A stretch of DNA of 64,000 nucleotides from Woeseiaceae bacterium (GTDB lineage: Bacteria; Pseudomonadota; Gammaproteobacteria; Steroidobacterales; Woeseiaceae). Below, one piece after another: positions 45,859-54,382 of this stretch. Within the stretch, counting starts at the first letter, position 1; each line of letters opens with the position of its first letter. A model generated the notes under the pieces. It was not told the DNA's origin. It was given only the letters and a program-made list of their open reading frames with translations, and did not search any database. The position numbers and the translations under genes were made by a program. The DNA lies in NCBI GenBank assembly GCA_013042375.1, contig JABDQH010000059.1, positions 1 to 64,000 of the forward strand, written 5' to 3'.

Positions 45859-46868
45859 AAAGTCTGTTCCACGGCCGCTGCCTGTCGCGACCGAAACTCC
45901 TCGATATGAGCGAGCATCTGCGTGTACAGGTCAGGCGTGTAGAGGTCTTCTTCGCCGAGTTCCGCCGTCGATTCCATCAGGACGTCACGGACCCTGTCGT
46001 ATTCCGACATATCGACCGCCACGCTTTGCAGTCCCGCATTGATTAGTGCTTCGCGCGCACCGCGGTTGTCGACCAGGTTCACTTCATTGAGTTTGGCGTA
46101 CGTTTGCTCCATGACGTCGCGAACTATCGCCTTGTCGGCATCATCGAGTTTGTTGAACGCACGCTTGTCGACGGCCATGAAGCCGAACGTATAGACGAGC
46201 GGCAGCTCGGTTATGTACTTGACCTTGGTGTGCCACTGCAGCACCAGCGCGCCGATGGGCGACATGGCGACGATGTCGATGAGACCGGTCTGCAACCCCG
46301 TCAAGACGTCGGTGAGCGGCAGCGTGACCGGCGAGAGCGACAGGGCCTCCATCGAATAGCGGCTGACCGTGTCGCCTTCGGGAATCCAGACTTTCTTGCC
46401 CTTGAGATCGTCGAGCGAGCGAACGGGCTTATTCGACATCAGGATCGCGAATCCGCCCGCCGCGAAGCCGAAGTTGACCCACCCGGCATCCTCGAGGCCG
46501 GCCTGCAGTGTCGCATCCATGCGCTCGCGCACATAGGCCGCTTCTTCCTCGGAGTCGAATACCATCGGCAGGCCGTAGAGATTGAGGTCCGGGTATTGCG
46601 AGGCCAGCGCCGACGGCGTGAATGCGCCGCCCTGCAGTGCACCGATGCGGATACGACTCAGGACCTTCTGATCGCTGCCCATGACGCCGCCGCCATAGTA
46701 CTTGATCTGCACGCGCCCCTCAGTCCGCTCCTTGATCTCCCGGGCACTCGCGCGCATTTGTTCCATCCACTGTGAGCCTTCGGGCGTCACCGTGGCAATC
46801 TTGAGGGTCGCAGCCTGCAGCGGCAGGCTCAGTACGAGCAGCGCGATTCCCAGCGTGAGTCTGTTCAT
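45855..46868 (-). CDS. dctP: TRAP transporter substrate-binding protein DctP
   Basis: A 337-residue periplasmic solute receptor with signal peptide (LTLGIALLVLSLPLQA). The DctP fold is recognised from LKIATVTPEGSQWMEQM, GGGVMGSDQKVLSRIRIGAL, the conserved arginine-containing LKGKKVWIPEGD region, and TGLQTGLIDIVAMSP. The ATG at 46868 gives a clean signal sequence; a TTG at 46883 overlapping the TatT stop is the alternative. Organic acids or sugar acids are usual ligands; the ligand here is unknown. Confidence 0.92.
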   Translation of the reverse strand: MNRLTLGIALLVLSLPLQAATLKIATVTPEGSQWMEQMRASAREIKERTEGRVQIKYYGGGVMGSDQKVLSRIRIGALQGGAFTPSALASQYPDLNLYGLPMVFDSEEEAAYVRERMDATLQAGLEDAGWVNFGFAAGGFAILMSNKPVRSLDDLKGKKVWIPEGDTVSRYSMEALSLSPVTLPLTDVLTGLQTGLIDIVAMSPIGALVLQWHTKVKYITELPLVYTFGFMAVDKRAFNKLDDADKAIVRDVMEQTYAKLNEVNLVDNRGAREALINAGLQSVAVDMSEYDRVRDVLMESTAELGEEDLYTPDLYTQMLAHIEEFRSRQAAAVEQTF

Positions 46869-46879
46869 AGTCGATCCGT

Positions 46880-47728
46880 TCAAAAATAGTCGTCGGCTTC
46901 GGCCAGCAGGGCCTCCGCCTGTTCCTGGGCGAGCACATTACCCAATGTAAATCCGTCGTGGTACGGACTTGATGCCATGACGTCATTGAGCAATTCGTCA
47001 TGTAATTCGCGTTCGTAGAGGAGCTTCGCGTAGCCGCGCGCATACTCCACCTTGGCGGACAGGTCCCGGCCTTCCGTTACTTCTATCGCTTTTTCGAAAT
47101 ACTCCCGAGCGCGCTCCGGCTCGCCGCCGAGGGCCGGTGGGCGCAGCGTCAGCAATATTCCCATGTAGGTGTACACCGCGCTGTTAACTTCGTCACCGCT
47201 TATGTCCATATAGCGGCTGAACAGCGCCTCCATCTGCGGCAGCTCGGCCAGCGAGTTCCAGTCGGAACTGTGTGCACGCAAAAAGACCAGCGAGGCGAAA
47301 CCATACGCGTACAGATACTCGGCGTGCTTCTTCCCCATTCCGTCGAGGATGGCGACAAATTCGTCGTACGTCGCCTCCCGCCAGCCACAGGACGGTTCAT
47401 ACACGACGCAGATGGCCGTCGTCGCGTAATTGCGTGCACGCGTCGTCAGCCGCGACGCCCGCACCGGGTCTTCCGCGAAGATGGCGCCATAAGACGCATA
47501 AAGTGTCGCGGTCGCCGTCAGGAGGTCGGGATCGTCAGGATTGTCGTAGACCAGCCCGTCCAGAGTCACCATGTAGGTCGGCAGGGCCGCCCTGGCGATC
47601 TCCGGGTCGTCCTGGTTGAGCACCGAATTGGAAATGCTGTTGCCCAGCCCCGAGGCTGCCGACGAGACAACGACAGCGCAGCCACTCAGGAAGCAGCCGA
47701 GAATGCCGAGGAGCAATACCTGTTTCAT
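46880..47728 (-). CDS. TatT-type TPR lipoprotein of the TRAP transporter
   Basis: A 282-residue lipoprotein (lipobox LSGC, Cys17) rich in helical repeats, matching the TatT component first described for the TPR-associated TRAP transporter of Treponema pallidum. Segments such as YMVTLDGLVYDNPDDPDLLT, TATLYASYGAIFAEDPVRAS and LTLRPPALGGEPERAREYFE fit that family. TatT binds the solute receptor and may feed it hydrophobic ligands. It is the first gene of the unit, 11 bases before dctP. Confidence is good for family and moderate for mechanism. Confidence 0.88.
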   Translation of the reverse strand: MKQVLLLGILGCFLSGCAVVVSSAASGLGNSISNSVLNQDDPEIARAALPTYMVTLDGLVYDNPDDPDLLTATATLYASYGAIFAEDPVRASRLTTRARNYATTAICVVYEPSCGWREATYDEFVAILDGMGKKHAEYLYAYGFASLVFLRAHSSDWNSLAELPQMEALFSRYMDISGDEVNSAVYTYMGILLTLRPPALGGEPERAREYFEKAIEVTEGRDLSAKVEYARGYAKLLYERELHDELLNDVMASSPYHDGFTLGNVLAQEQAEALLAEADDYF

Positions 47729-47781
47729 AGGATCACGGACCCCGCCGAACCCGAATGGTTCAGACTGTTGGACCAGCGCGC

Positions 47782-47787
47782 AGTATA
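47782..47787 (-). promoter_or_regulatory. -10 element of candidate TRAP operon promoter
   Basis: TATACT on the minus strand (5 of 6 to consensus) lies 54 bases before the tatT start in the 111-base gap after rplS. The expected -35 position holds no close match, so the promoter is weak or activator-dependent. This gap contains no other feature I can support. Confidence 0.35.
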
Positions 47788-47839
47788 ACGAGATTCACCC
47801 CGGCGACCTGGCACCCGGGTCACGGAAACGCGGAGCGTC

Positions 47840-48184
47840 TCAGATCTTCTCTTTGATACGAGCGGCCTTGCCCGTACGGCCGCGCAGGTAGTACAGCTTG
47901 GCACGCCGCACGTCGCCACGGCGTTTCACCGCGACGGAGTCGACCAGCGGGCTGTACGTCTGGAAAACGCGTTCCACGCCCTCGCCGTGCGAGATCTTGC
48001 GAACCGTGAACGAGGAGTTCAGGCCGCGATTGCGCTTGGCGATGACGACGCCTTCGAACGCCTGCAGACGCTCGCGGTCGCCTTCCTTGACCTTCACCTG
48101 GACAACGATGGTATCGCCCGGAGAAAACTCGGGGATGTCCTTTTCCATCTGTTCGCTTTCGATTGCGTCGATAATCTTGCTCAT
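47840..48184 (-). CDS. rplS: 50S ribosomal protein L19
   Basis: A 114-residue ribosomal protein at the 30S-50S interface. The family pattern is unmistakable: [58 protein letters not shown] and [20 protein letters not shown]. It ends the rpsP-rimM-trmD-rplS operon and overlaps trmD by four bases. Confidence 0.99.
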   Translation of the reverse strand: MSKIIDAIESEQMEKDIPEFSPGDTIVVQVKVKEGDRERLQAFEGVVIAKRNRGLNSSFTVRKISHGEGVERVFQTYSPLVDSVAVKRRGDVRRAKLYYLRGRTGKAARIKEKI

Positions 48185-48921
48185 TGTCTCTGCTCTTTCA
48201 GATACTCATCGAGCAATGCTTGCTGCTCATCGCTCAGTTCCAGTTTTTCAACCAGGTCCGGCCGTCGCTCGTACGTCCGGCCCAGGGCCTGTTTCAATCG
48301 CCACCGCGCGATTTGCGCGTGGTCGCCGGACAACAACACGTCCGGCACGTTCCGGCCTTCGATCTCCTCGGGCCGCGTGTAGTGCGGGCAATCCAGCAGT
48401 CCTTCCATGAAGGAATCCTGGGCTGCCGACTCGTCGTCGCCCAATACGCCGGGCAACAGCCGCACGACGGCATCGATGACCGCCATCGCGGCAACCTCAC
48501 CGCCCGACAGCACAAAGTCGCCGATCGACAACTCTTCGTCGACCTGCGACTCGATGAATCGCTCGTCGACGCCTTCGTAGCGACCCGCCAGCAGCACCAG
48601 CCCGGGTAAGCGGGCGTACCGCCTGGCCGCCGCCTGGTCGAACACCCTGCCCTGCGGCGAGAGGTACACGACCGGACTGCCCGCGGGCGATCGCTCGCGC
48701 GCAGCTGCGACTGCCCCGGCCAGCGGTGCATATTTCATCACCATGCCGGGCCCACCGCCGTACGGACGATCGTCGACCGTGCGGTGCACGTCGCTCGTGT
48801 AATCGCGCGGATTCTCGATATCCAGCGTGACCAGCGCGTTGCGCCGTGCGCGCCCGACGACACCGTAGTCGGCAATCGTCGCGACCATGTCTGGAAACAG
48901 GGTGACTACACCAATATGCAT
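48181..48921 (-). CDS. trmD: tRNA (guanine-N1)-methyltransferase TrmD
   Basis: A 246-residue SPOUT methyltransferase making m1G37 in tRNAs. Motifs are [27 protein letters not shown], the knot segment [16 protein letters not shown] and [20 protein letters not shown]. The ATG at 48921 overlaps the rimM stop by one base (TGATG); the upstream extension of the frame belongs to rimM. Confidence 0.98.
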   Translation of the reverse strand: MHIGVVTLFPDMVATIADYGVVGRARRNALVTLDIENPRDYTSDVHRTVDDRPYGGGPGMVMKYAPLAGAVAAARERSPAGSPVVYLSPQGRVFDQAAARRYARLPGLVLLAGRYEGVDERFIESQVDEELSIGDFVLSGGEVAAMAVIDAVVRLLPGVLGDDESAAQDSFMEGLLDCPHYTRPEEIEGRNVPDVLLSGDHAQIARWRLKQALGRTYERRPDLVEKLELSDEQQALLDEYLKEQRQ

Positions 48922-49421
48922 CAGTCCCATTCCCAGTCGACTTCGATCTCGCCCTTGTCGATATCGACGCCGAGTACAACCTTGTCTGTGACGAACGGAA
49001 TCAGCAGTTCCTGTTCGCCTTCGACGACCATCACATCGTTGGCGCCGGTCTCGAGCAGGTAGGCAACCCTTCCGAGTTCCGTGCCGTCGCGATGCACAAC
49101 CCGGAGTCCCTCGAGATCGGACCAATAGTACCGATCTTCCCCGGCCTCCGGCAGCGCCGCCCGCGGCACTGCAATCTCGGCACCGATAAGTGCCGCCGCC
49201 TGCTCACGATCGTCATATCCCTCGATGCGGGCAATGACCGTCTTGCCGTGTCGCTGTCCTTCAGCGACTGTCGCTTCGTGCCAACCGTCCTTGTCGGAAA
49301 GCAGCCAGCGACCGTAATCCAGTACCGCTTCGCGCGGCTCGGTGTACGAATACACCTTGACCCAGCCTCGCACGCCGAACAGGCCCGATATCCGGCCCAG
49401 GACGACGGGCTGCGTCGTCAT
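48921..49421 (-). CDS. rimM: Ribosome maturation factor RimM
   Basis: A 166-residue 30S maturation factor with an N-terminal RimM domain ([20 protein letters not shown]) and a C-terminal PRC barrel ([40 protein letters not shown]). It starts six bases after the rpsP stop. Confidence 0.97.
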   Translation of the reverse strand: MTTQPVVLGRISGLFGVRGWVKVYSYTEPREAVLDYGRWLLSDKDGWHEATVAEGQRHGKTVIARIEGYDDREQAAALIGAEIAVPRAALPEAGEDRYYWSDLEGLRVVHRDGTELGRVAYLLETGANDVMVVEGEQELLIPFVTDKVVLGVDIDKGEIEVDWEWD

Positions 49422-49427
49422 CTACCG

Positions 49428-49685
49428 TCAGTTTGCCGCGGCAGCCTTGCGGTGCTTCTTGAGCAGTGAGGCAACGCGCTCCGACGGCTGCGCGCCCTGG
49501 CTCAGCCAGTAATCCACGCGCTCGAGGTCGACACGCAGGTTCTCCTCGTGCTCAAGCCCAACCGGATTGAAGTAGCCGACACGCTCGATGTACCGGCCGT
49601 CCCGGCGATTGCGCGAGTCGGTGACCACCAGGTGATAAAAAGGACGCTTCTTCGCGCCCGAGCGCGAAAGTCGAATGCTAACCAT
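49428..49685 (-). CDS. rpsP: 30S ribosomal protein S16
   Basis: An 85-residue ribosomal protein ([40 protein letters not shown]) and the first gene of the rpsP-rimM-trmD-rplS operon, behind a good promoter at 49756-49783. Confidence 0.99.
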   Translation of the reverse strand: MVSIRLSRSGAKKRPFYHLVVTDSRNRRDGRYIERVGYFNPVGLEHEENLRVDLERVDYWLSQGAQPSERVASLLKKHRKAAAAN

Positions 49686-49755
49686 GTTTCTTCCGTATTT
49701 CGTGCCCGGTCAGGGCAGACACGCCTTGACCCGGGCTGACCCGAGTAGACGGCGC

Positions 49756-49783
49756 ATTGTACGGGTTTTGCGCCAAATGTGAA
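49756..49783 (-). promoter_or_regulatory. Sigma-70 promoter of the rpsP-rimM-trmD-rplS operon
   Basis: On the minus strand TTCACA (49783-49778, 5 of 6) and TACAAT (49761-49756, 5 of 6) are 16 bp apart, with AT-rich sequence further upstream. Transcription would begin near 49749, giving a ~63-base leader before rpsP. The rest of the 209-base gap to ffh holds only short repeats. Confidence 0.65.
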
Positions 49784-49868
49784 GCGTTTTATAGTCGAAA
49801 ATTCTCAGTAAATTCAAATACTTGAATCAACCATGCCGCGATTGGCGCCGAACGCGCCCGAATCGGGG

Positions 49869-49898
49869 CCGATTTACCGCGATTTTCGCCGATTTCAG
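49869..49898. repeat. Short 10-bp-period repeat at the ffh 3' end
   Basis: CCGATTTACC, GCGATTTTCG and CCGATTTCAG follow one another with a 10-bp period around the ffh stop codon (49895-49897). This is a minor low-complexity feature; a nearby ATTCAA/TTGAAT hairpin lies at 49812-49827. No T-rich terminator for ffh is evident. Confidence 0.3.
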
Positions 49899-51268
49899 CG
49901 GAAACCGGGTGGCATGCCGCCGGGGGGCATGCGACCGCCCATGCCGCGCATGAGCTTCTTCATGCCGCCTTTCGACATCTTCTTCATCATCCTTTCCATC
50001 TGCACGTGTTGCTTCAGGAGGCGGTTGACGTCCTGGATCTGCTGGCCCGCGCCGGCCGCGATGCGCTTCTTGCGCGAGCCGTTGATGGTCTTCGGAAAGC
50101 GGCGCTCGTCGGGCGTCATCGAATTGATGATGGCGATCTGGCGCCGGATCTTCTGTTCGTTGGCCTGATCCTGCAGCGCGGCCGGATTGATGTTACCCGG
50201 TAACGGCAATTTCTCGAGCATCGATGCAATGCCGCCCATGTTCATCATCTGCTCGAGCTGGTCTTTGAGGTCGGACAGATCGAAGCCCCGGCCCTTCTGC
50301 AGCTTCTTGGCGAGTTTCTCGGTCTTGTCCTTGCTGACCTTTTGTTCGATCTCCTCGACCAGCGTCAGCACGTCGCCCATACCGAGGATGCGCGATGCCA
50401 TGCGATCCGGGTGAAACGCCTCGAGCGCGTCGGTCTTTTCGCCCACACCCATGAAGCGAATCGGCTTGCCCGTAATTTCGCGCACCGACAGCGCAACGCC
50501 ACCCTTCGCGTCGCCGTCGGCCTTGGTGAGCACGACCCCGGTCAGCGGCAGAGTCTCGTCGAACGCCCTGGCCGAATTGACGGCATCCTGGCCGGCCATG
50601 CTGTCGACGACGAACAGCGTCTCCTGCGGTGCCGCCGCCTCGTGCACGGCGCGCACCTCCTCCATCATTCCCGCGTCGATATGGAGGCGGCCCGCGGTAT
50701 CGACGATCAATACATCCGCATGCAGGCGCCTGGCTTCATCGATTGCGCGCGCGACGATCGCCGTCGGCTTCTCGTCGGCCGAACTTGCGCAGTGCAACAC
50801 GCCGATCTCGCCGGCCAGCGTTTCGAGCTGCAGGATGGCAGCGGGGCGGTGCACGTCGACACTCACGAGCATGACCTTCTTCTTCTCCGCTTCTTTCAGG
50901 CGACGCGCGAGCTTGGCGGCCGTTGTCGTCTTGCCCGCGCCCTGCAGGCCCGCGAGGAAGATGACGACCGGTGGCTGCGCACGCAGGTCGAGCGGCACGG
51001 ATTCGCCGCCGAGGATCTGCACGAGCTCGGCATGAATGACTTTGACCAGCTGCTGTCCCGGCGTCAGGCTCTTGCCGACCTCTTCGCCGAGCGCACGCTC
51101 ACGAATGCGCTCGATGAACGATTTGACGACGGGCAGCGCGACGTCCGCCTCGAGCAGCGCAAGCCGCACCTGGCGCAGCGTGTCCTTGATATTGGATTCG
51201 GTCAGCCGGCCCTTGCCGGTCAGCTGCCGCGCGGCGTCTGACAGACGCCCGCTCAGATTCTCGAACAT
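49895..51268 (-). CDS. ffh: Signal recognition particle protein Ffh
   Basis: A 457-residue GTPase that targets membrane proteins with 4.5S RNA to FtsY. The N domain starts MFENLSGRLSDAARQLTGKG; the G domain has GLQGAGKTTTAAKLA, DVHRPAA, VDTAGRLHID and LTKADGDAKGG; the M domain is methionine-rich with NGSRKKRIAAGAGQQIQDVN and ends in a Gly-Met-Pro-rich tail. It is divided from the next upstream gene by an inverted-repeat element. Confidence 0.98.
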   Translation of the reverse strand: MFENLSGRLSDAARQLTGKGRLTESNIKDTLRQVRLALLEADVALPVVKSFIERIRERALGEEVGKSLTPGQQLVKVIHAELVQILGGESVPLDLRAQPPVVIFLAGLQGAGKTTTAAKLARRLKEAEKKKVMLVSVDVHRPAAILQLETLAGEIGVLHCASSADEKPTAIVARAIDEARRLHADVLIVDTAGRLHIDAGMMEEVRAVHEAAAPQETLFVVDSMAGQDAVNSARAFDETLPLTGVVLTKADGDAKGGVALSVREITGKPIRFMGVGEKTDALEAFHPDRMASRILGMGDVLTLVEEIEQKVSKDKTEKLAKKLQKGRGFDLSDLKDQLEQMMNMGGIASMLEKLPLPGNINPAALQDQANEQKIRRQIAIINSMTPDERRFPKTINGSRKKRIAAGAGQQIQDVNRLLKQHVQMERMMKKMSKGGMKKLMRGMGGRMPPGGMPPGFR

Positions 51269-51281
51269 GCGCGGATGATAC

Positions 51282-51383
51282 GGTGTCGGTCACCACTTTT
51301 CGACAGGCAATGCGGTGCCAGTCACCTTATTTCGGGTCCAGAGGTGCCGGACACTTTAGACCCGAAATAAGGTGACTGGCACC
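51282..51383. repeat. REP/MITE-like inverted repeat with 25-bp perfect arms
   Basis: The 25-base arm at 51314-51338 (GGTGCCAGTCACCTTATTTC, continuing to GGGTC) is the exact reverse complement of 51359-51383, around a 20-base spacer. Related motifs occur at 51282-51294 (GGTGTCGGTCACC) and inside the spacer (GGTGCCGGACAC). The GGTGCCAGTCACC core is itself a short palindrome, as in REP elements served by RAYT transposases. The element fills the gap between ffh and the metallo-beta-lactamase-fold gene, possibly acting also as a bidirectional terminator. No transposase is in the window. Confidence 0.75.
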
Positions 51384-51386
51384 CAA

Positions 51387-52154
51387 TTAGACGGTCAGAA
51401 CAGTGCCTCGCGAGAGCATGTGGAAATCGCGGTCCGGCGAGGCGCGGCGCACCTGATCGAGTATCGTCTCTTCCTCGCCCGGTTTCATGCCGGTCAGCCA
51501 GATCTGCGGCTCATGCCGCAACTGCTGGAGATCGGCCAGCAATGTTGTTGGCGTGTAGTGGCCCGCCTCGACCGCGAGGTCTTGCTGCTCATCGGGGAAC
51601 GACACCTCGATGACGAGCACGCGCAGGTCATCGCAGGCGTTGAGCGCCGGCCACAGCGTTTCGTTGCGCTTGGTGTCGCCGCTGACCGCGAACGCCGATT
51701 GTGAGTTCTGCACCGTGAAGCCGAGGGACGGCACCGTGTGCTGGACCTCGACGGCACCGAACCGACGACCCGCAATGTCGATCGAATCACCGGGGCTGCA
51801 AACGCGGTACTGCAGCATCGGGTTCTGCGGCGTCGGCAAGTTGGAAAAGTCGGGCCAGATGACGTCATTGAACAGGTGGTCCTGGACCGCCCGCAGCGTC
51901 TCTTCACGGGCATACACGGTCAGCGGCACGGCGAAATTCTCGTCGAAAACGCGGTCCACGAGCATCGGCAGCCCGGCGACATGGTCGAGATGCGAGTGCG
52001 TGAGGAACACGTGGCGAATCGAGTCGATGTCGGCCAGTTCCAAATCGCCGATACCGGTGCCCGCATCGATCAACACGTCGTCGTCGATGAGCATCGCCGA
52101 CGTGCGAACGCCGGCGCCGATACCTCCGCTACATCCGAGAATTCGAATTCTCAT
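51387..52154 (-). CDS. Metallo-beta-lactamase-fold hydrolase (class II cyclic-nucleotide phosphodiesterase-like)
   Basis: A 255-residue MBL-fold enzyme. The metal motif is LTHSHLDHVAGLP, with an earlier IDAGTGIGDL and a later FAVSGDTKRNETLWPAL. The N-terminus (MRIRILGCSGGIGAGVRTSA) resembles proteins annotated as class II 3',5'-cyclic-nucleotide phosphodiesterases, so it may hydrolyse cAMP or a related substrate; RNase Z-like activity is the alternative. The ATG at 52154 is chosen because the fold begins there. It is divergent from ypjD and sits between ypjD and ffh, which are neighbours in E. coli. Confidence 0.75.
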   Translation of the reverse strand: MRIRILGCSGGIGAGVRTSAMLIDDDVLIDAGTGIGDLELADIDSIRHVFLTHSHLDHVAGLPMLVDRVFDENFAVPLTVYAREETLRAVQDHLFNDVIWPDFSNLPTPQNPMLQYRVCSPGDSIDIAGRRFGAVEVQHTVPSLGFTVQNSQSAFAVSGDTKRNETLWPALNACDDLRVLVIEVSFPDEQQDLAVEAGHYTPTTLLADLQQLRHEPQIWLTGMKPGEEETILDQVRRASPDRDFHMLSRGTVLTV

Positions 52155-52222
52155 CGCCAGGGTTCTCTTGCCTTGGCCCTTATGGGATGATTGCAAATTA
52201 GGTCAACGCCTATCCGGTTTCT

Positions 52223-53029
52223 GTGTCTCAAATCACAATTCTATCGCTGTACCTGTTGGCTGCCGTGGCTTTCACGACCAGCCGCCTGCCCCGCTTCGAG
52301 TCCCGTGCGCGCCCATTGTACATCGTCGCGTTGCTCCTCGGAGCGACCGGTGCCGTCATGCACGGCCAGGCAATATTCGGCCTGATCCTGCCCCGCTACG
52401 GCTTCGACCTGACGATGGGTAACGCCGTCGCGCTGATCGGCTTCGAACTCGCCGTGATCGGCCTGATCGCGGCACTTGAGCCGACGCTGCGTGGCATCAG
52501 CGGCGGACTGATCTTGCTCGCCGCCTTTACCGTCATGCTCATGGGACCGTCGGGGGACACGCTCGACAGCGCCTCCCTGTCATGGCAGGTGCGCGCCCAC
52601 GTTCTGATCGCCCTGCTTTCCTACGGCCTCCTGACCGTCGGAGCCATCGTCGCGCTGTTCGCACTCGTTCAGGAGCGGCGCCTGCAAGCCGCGCGGATTT
52701 CGCCCGTCAACCACCTGTTTGCGCCACTGGAAACGACCGAGAGACTGCTGTTCGGGGTCGCGGGCGCCGGATTCGCCGGCCTGACGCTCGCCATCGCGTC
52801 CGGCTCGTTGTTCGTCAACGATCTGCTGGAACAACACCTGGCGCACAAGTTCGGCCTGTCACTCCTTGCGTGGCTCGTCTTCAGCATCTTGCTGGCCGGC
52901 CGCTTCTTTCGCGGCTGGCGGGGCAAACGCGCGGTCAGGCTGTACCTTGGCGGATTCGCGCTTTTGTGCCTCGCTTACTTCGGCAGCCGCTTCATCCTCG
53001 AGGAGATCTTCCAGCGCAGCTGGGGGTGA
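52223..53029 (+). CDS. ypjD: YpjD/CcsA-type inner-membrane protein
   Basis: A 268-residue protein with eight predicted helices, related to cytochrome c assembly (CcsA/HemX-like) proteins. Conserved histidines are in QVRAHVLIALLSYGLLTVGA and HLAHKFGLSLLAWLVF. E. coli ypjD lies beside ffh and a CorB-type gene, as here. Biochemical role is not established; heme handling or a cytochrome function is suggested by the family. The start is GTG 52223. Confidence 0.88.
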   Translation: MSQITILSLYLLAAVAFTTSRLPRFESRARPLYIVALLLGATGAVMHGQAIFGLILPRYGFDLTMGNAVALIGFELAVIGLIAALEPTLRGISGGLILLAAFTVMLMGPSGDTLDSASLSWQVRAHVLIALLSYGLLTVGAIVALFALVQERRLQAARISPVNHLFAPLETTERLLFGVAGAGFAGLTLAIASGSLFVNDLLEQHLAHKFGLSLLAWLVFSILLAGRFFRGWRGKRAVRLYLGGFALLCLAYFGSRFILEEIFQRSWG

Positions 53030-53088
53030 GGCCCGATCTATTGACACTCTGTCGGCAGACTGCTCAACTGACAACGTTCTGATTCCTC

Positions 53089-54381
53089 GTGAGGTGCCCC
53101 TCGTTGGGCGATGATGCGCCATTGGCAGGTCTCGTCGGCCTGCTTCTCTTGCTACTGCTGCTTTCCGCCTTTTTCTCCGGTTCGGAAACGGCCCTCATGA
53201 GCCTCAACCGCTACCAGCTGCGCCACAAGGCCCGCCAAGGTCATCGCGGTGCGCGGCTGGCCGAGAGTCTGCTCAAACGCCCGGATCGGGTCATCGGGCT
53301 GATCCTGCTCGGCAACAACCTGGTCAACTTCTCCGCCGCGTCACTGGTCGGCGTCATCGCGTTCAACATGGGTGGGGAGCCCGCCGTCGCTCTCGGCACC
53401 ATCATCCTGACCCTGATCGTGCTCATATTCGCCGAAGCGGCCCCGAAAACCCTCGCAGCCCTGCATCCCGAGCGCCTTGCGTTTCGTGCCTCGCTCGTTT
53501 ACTACCCGTTGCTGAAGATCACCTACCCGATCGTCTGGCTGACCAATACCGCATCGAACGGCGTATTGCGCCTGTTCGGCGTGCGTGGCGGCGACACCGA
53601 GCTGCAGTCCTTGACGCGTGAAGAACTGCGCACCGTCGTGTTCGAGGCCGGCGCACGCATTTCCTCGAGGTACCGGACGATGCTGCTCAGCATCCTCGAT
53701 CTCGAGAAAGTCTCGGTCGACGACGTCATGGTGCCGCACAACGAGATTATTGGCATCGACCTCGATGACGACGACAACGAGATCGAACGCATCATTGCCG
53801 AGGCGGAACACACGCGCTTACCGGTCTATCGCGACAATATCGACCAGGTGATCGGCATCCTGCACCTGCGGAAGATCGCCAACCTCGCAAAAACGGAGCT
53901 GAACAAGTCGACGCTGCGGCACCTCGTGGACGAACCCTACTTTGTCCCCGAAGGTACGCCATTGAGTACGCAGCTGGTGCAGTTCCAGCGGCGCCGCCAA
54001 CGCGTCGCCCTCGTCGTCGACGAGTATGGCGACATCCAGGGAATCGTGACGCTCGAGGACATCCTCGAGGAGATCGTCGGCGAGTTCACGACCGATCCGG
54101 CCGATGACACCGACGACGTCGTCCGCGAGAGCGCGAGTACATTCCTGGTCGATGCAACTGCCAACATCCGCGACCTCAATCGATCGCAGGACTGGGATCT
54201 CCCAACGGACGGGCCCAAGACGCTGAACGGGCTGATCGTCGAACTGCTCGAGACGATTCCGGACCCGGACACCTGCCTCGAAGTCTGCGGCTACCCGATC
54301 GAGATCGTCGAGACCGACGACAATCGCATCCGCACCGTGCGCATCGGCCCTCGCGAGGTCGAGGCCCTGGTCGAAAACTGA
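53089..54381 (+). CDS. CNNM/CorB-type transporter (DUF21-CBS-CorC_HlyC)
   Basis: A 430-residue membrane protein: DUF21 transmembrane domain (SAFFSGSETALMSLNRYQLR, ILLGNNLVNFSAASLVGVIA, IFAEAAPKTLAAL), paired CBS domains (DVMVPHNEIIGIDL, HTRLPVYRDNIDQVIGILHL, VALVVDEYGDIQGIVTLEDI) and a C-terminal CorC/HlyC domain (YPIEIVETDDNRIRTVRI). The family is linked to magnesium and cobalt transport; E. coli YfjD is the likely equivalent by position. The exact start is unclear (GTG 53089 or TTG 53104). It is convergent with radA one base away. Confidence 0.9.
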   Translation: MRCPSLGDDAPLAGLVGLLLLLLLLSAFFSGSETALMSLNRYQLRHKARQGHRGARLAESLLKRPDRVIGLILLGNNLVNFSAASLVGVIAFNMGGEPAVALGTIILTLIVLIFAEAAPKTLAALHPERLAFRASLVYYPLLKITYPIVWLTNTASNGVLRLFGVRGGDTELQSLTREELRTVVFEAGARISSRYRTMLLSILDLEKVSVDDVMVPHNEIIGIDLDDDDNEIERIIAEAEHTRLPVYRDNIDQVIGILHLRKIANLAKTELNKSTLRHLVDEPYFVPEGTPLSTQLVQFQRRRQRVALVVDEYGDIQGIVTLEDILEEIVGEFTTDPADDTDDVVRESASTFLVDATANIRDLNRSQDWDLPTDGPKTLNGLIVELLETIPDPDTCLEVCGYPIEIVETDDNRIRTVRIGPREVEALVEN

Positions 54382-54382
54382 G

